From positions 1 through 6,682 of the forward strand of contig CAKWRB010000073.1 in assembly GCA_934845495.1 (NCBI GenBank): 6,682 bases of DNA, given 5' to 3'. Shown here in pieces: positions 6,099 through 6,682 of the stretch. Source of the stretch: an uncultured bacterium (GTDB taxonomy: Bacteria > Bacillota > Clostridia > Oscillospirales > Ruminococcaceae). Made by a program: the position numbers and the translations under genes. A model generated the notes under the pieces. That model did no database searches and was not told where the DNA came from. It saw only the letters and a list, made by a program, of their open reading frames with translations. Position 1 is the stretch's first letter, and each line of letters starts with the position of its first letter.

Positions 6099-6250
6099 GC
6101 AATGAAGCGTGTGCTTTGCCACGCTGGCAGATTGGTCCTGTGCGATTGACGGCCGTGAATCATGTCAGGCGGGGAACCGAGCAGCATTAAGCGGTTCGAA
6201 GATGTGCCGCAGCAAACCTGTCTGCCGGTGTGACAAAGCGCACGCTTTGC
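6099..6250 (+). ncRNA. ffs: Signal recognition particle RNA, short bacterial type
   Basis: This is the RNA scaffold that pairs with the Ffh protein for co-translational membrane targeting. The diagnostic domain IV tip is intact: TCAGG (6165-6169), stem CGG/CCG (6170-6172, 6177-6179), GGAA tetraloop (6173-6176) and AGCAG (6180-6184), followed by CATTAAG. Flanking GGTCCTGTGCG and GATGTGCCGCAG match what I recall of the Bacillus RNA. The ends form a long helix: AAGCGTGTGCTTTG (6105-6118) pairs with CAAAGCGCACGCTT (6234-6247), and 6120-6131 pairs with 6221-6232 apart from G-U wobbles. Ends are estimated from pairing and good to several bases; the primary transcript probably starts near 6079 and may be trimmed. 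No Alu domain like that of Bacillus scRNA is visible. The position just upstream of dnaX is the usual Firmicutes arrangement. Confidence 0.93.
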
Positions 6251-6295
6251 TTATAGAGCCGCAGAGCCGGCAAGAACAGAGGGAGGCTGGGAAAG

Positions 6296-6682
6296 TTGCA
6301 TATTGCACTGTATCGGAAATACCGTCCCGCTTTCTTTGCAGATGTGGTGGGGCAGGAACATATCACCCACACTCTGCAGAGCGAGGTGGCAGCGGGCAAC
6401 CCGGCCCATGCCTATCTGTTTACCGGCAGCCGCGGCACCGGCAAAACCACCTGTGCCAAGATCCTGGCCAAGGCACTCAACTGCAAGGACCCCCGGAACG
6501 GGGATCCCTGTGGGGAGTGTGAGGTCTGTCGGGGCATCGACGATGGCTCGGTGCTGGATGTTCTGGAAATCGATGCCGCCAGCAACAACGGTGTGGACAA
6601 CATCCGCGATCTTCGGGACGAAGCAAACTTCACCCCGGCAGTGGGGCGGTACCGGGTCTACATCATCGATGAGGCCCACATG
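6296..6682 (+). CDS. dnaX: DNA polymerase III gamma/tau subunit, 3'-truncated by window edge
   Basis: The first 129 residues of the clamp-loader ATPase, which opens the sliding clamp and loads it on primed DNA at the replication fork. The N-terminus reads HIALYRKYRPAFFADVVGQ, matching the family opening ALYRKWRPxxFxDVVGQ. Walker A is GSRGTGKT (44-51). The clamp-loader zinc module has C63, C72, C75 and C78. EIDAASNNGVDNIR (91-104) follows, and Walker B, YIIDEAH (122-128), falls at the very end of the window. The start is TTG at 6296: GGGAGG (6281-6286) stands 9 bases upstream, and no ATG or GTG in frame is close enough to keep the conserved opening. Because no promoter or T-run hairpin separates it from the SRP RNA, it is probably read from the same transcript at least in part. 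The rest of the gene, including the gamma/tau boundary, is outside the window. Confidence 0.96.
   Translation, partial: MHIALYRKYRPAFFADVVGQEHITHTLQSEVAAGNPAHAYLFTGSRGTGKTTCAKILAKALNCKDPRNGDPCGECEVCRGIDDGSVLDVLEIDAASNNGVDNIRDLRDEANFTPAVGRYRVYIIDEAHM

Noticed and set aside
6109..6522. Open frame of 137 codons spanning the SRP RNA and the dnaX start
   Set aside because: It runs across the SRP RNA and then out of frame through dnaX; the dnaX frame has unambiguous Walker motifs.

Overview
The window looks like a chromosomal segment of a GC-rich Gram-positive bacterium of the class Clostridia, perhaps Oscillospiraceae/Ruminococcaceae. The basis is a gene for signal recognition particle (SRP) RNA directly upstream of dnaX, a zinc-ribbon kinase-like protein with PASTA repeats, AGGAGG-type ribosome sites, and intrinsic terminators. 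The lineage is inferred from gene style and order; no search was run. All genes are on the + strand, and no mobile element, CRISPR array or tRNA is visible.

Layout: (1) 1-723 is the 3' part of a biotin-protein ligase (birA) gene, cut by the window edge. (2) 874-2115 encodes a 12-helix major facilitator transporter with its own promoter region, which carries an inverted repeat over the -10 box; a strong terminator follows. (3) A near-consensus promoter (2233-2261) drives a GTG-started gene for a membrane protein at 2340-4016. This protein has an N-terminal zinc ribbon, a Ser/Thr kinase fold, one transmembrane helix and two extracellular PASTA-like repeats. Its kinase domain has lost the VAIK lysine, the HRD aspartate and the DFG aspartate, so it is most likely a pseudokinase. 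A terminator follows it. (4) 4138-5745 encodes a short class B penicillin-binding protein (transpeptidase). It is followed after 14 nt by a 91-residue protein that resembles a heavy-metal-associated domain without its CxxC, and by a terminator that overlaps the end of that small gene. (5) A perfectly spaced TTGAAA/TATAAT promoter (6044-6072) drives a short SRP RNA (about 6099-6250), then a TTG-started dnaX that runs off the window.

How the parts may work together: the pseudokinase and the transpeptidase form a cell-wall module. PASTA repeats usually sense muropeptide or lipid II, and class B penicillin-binding proteins cross-link peptidoglycan. With the kinase centre dead, the intracellular half probably works as a scaffold. 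Three T-x-[IV]-L motifs in the linker before the membrane could be phosphothreonine docking sites for FHA proteins, by analogy with the mycobacterial MviN pseudokinase domain that binds FhaA. The SRP RNA and dnaX genes are housekeeping.

The main item for a second look is the zinc-ribbon/PASTA pseudokinase next to the transpeptidase. The rest is mostly ordinary core-genome content.
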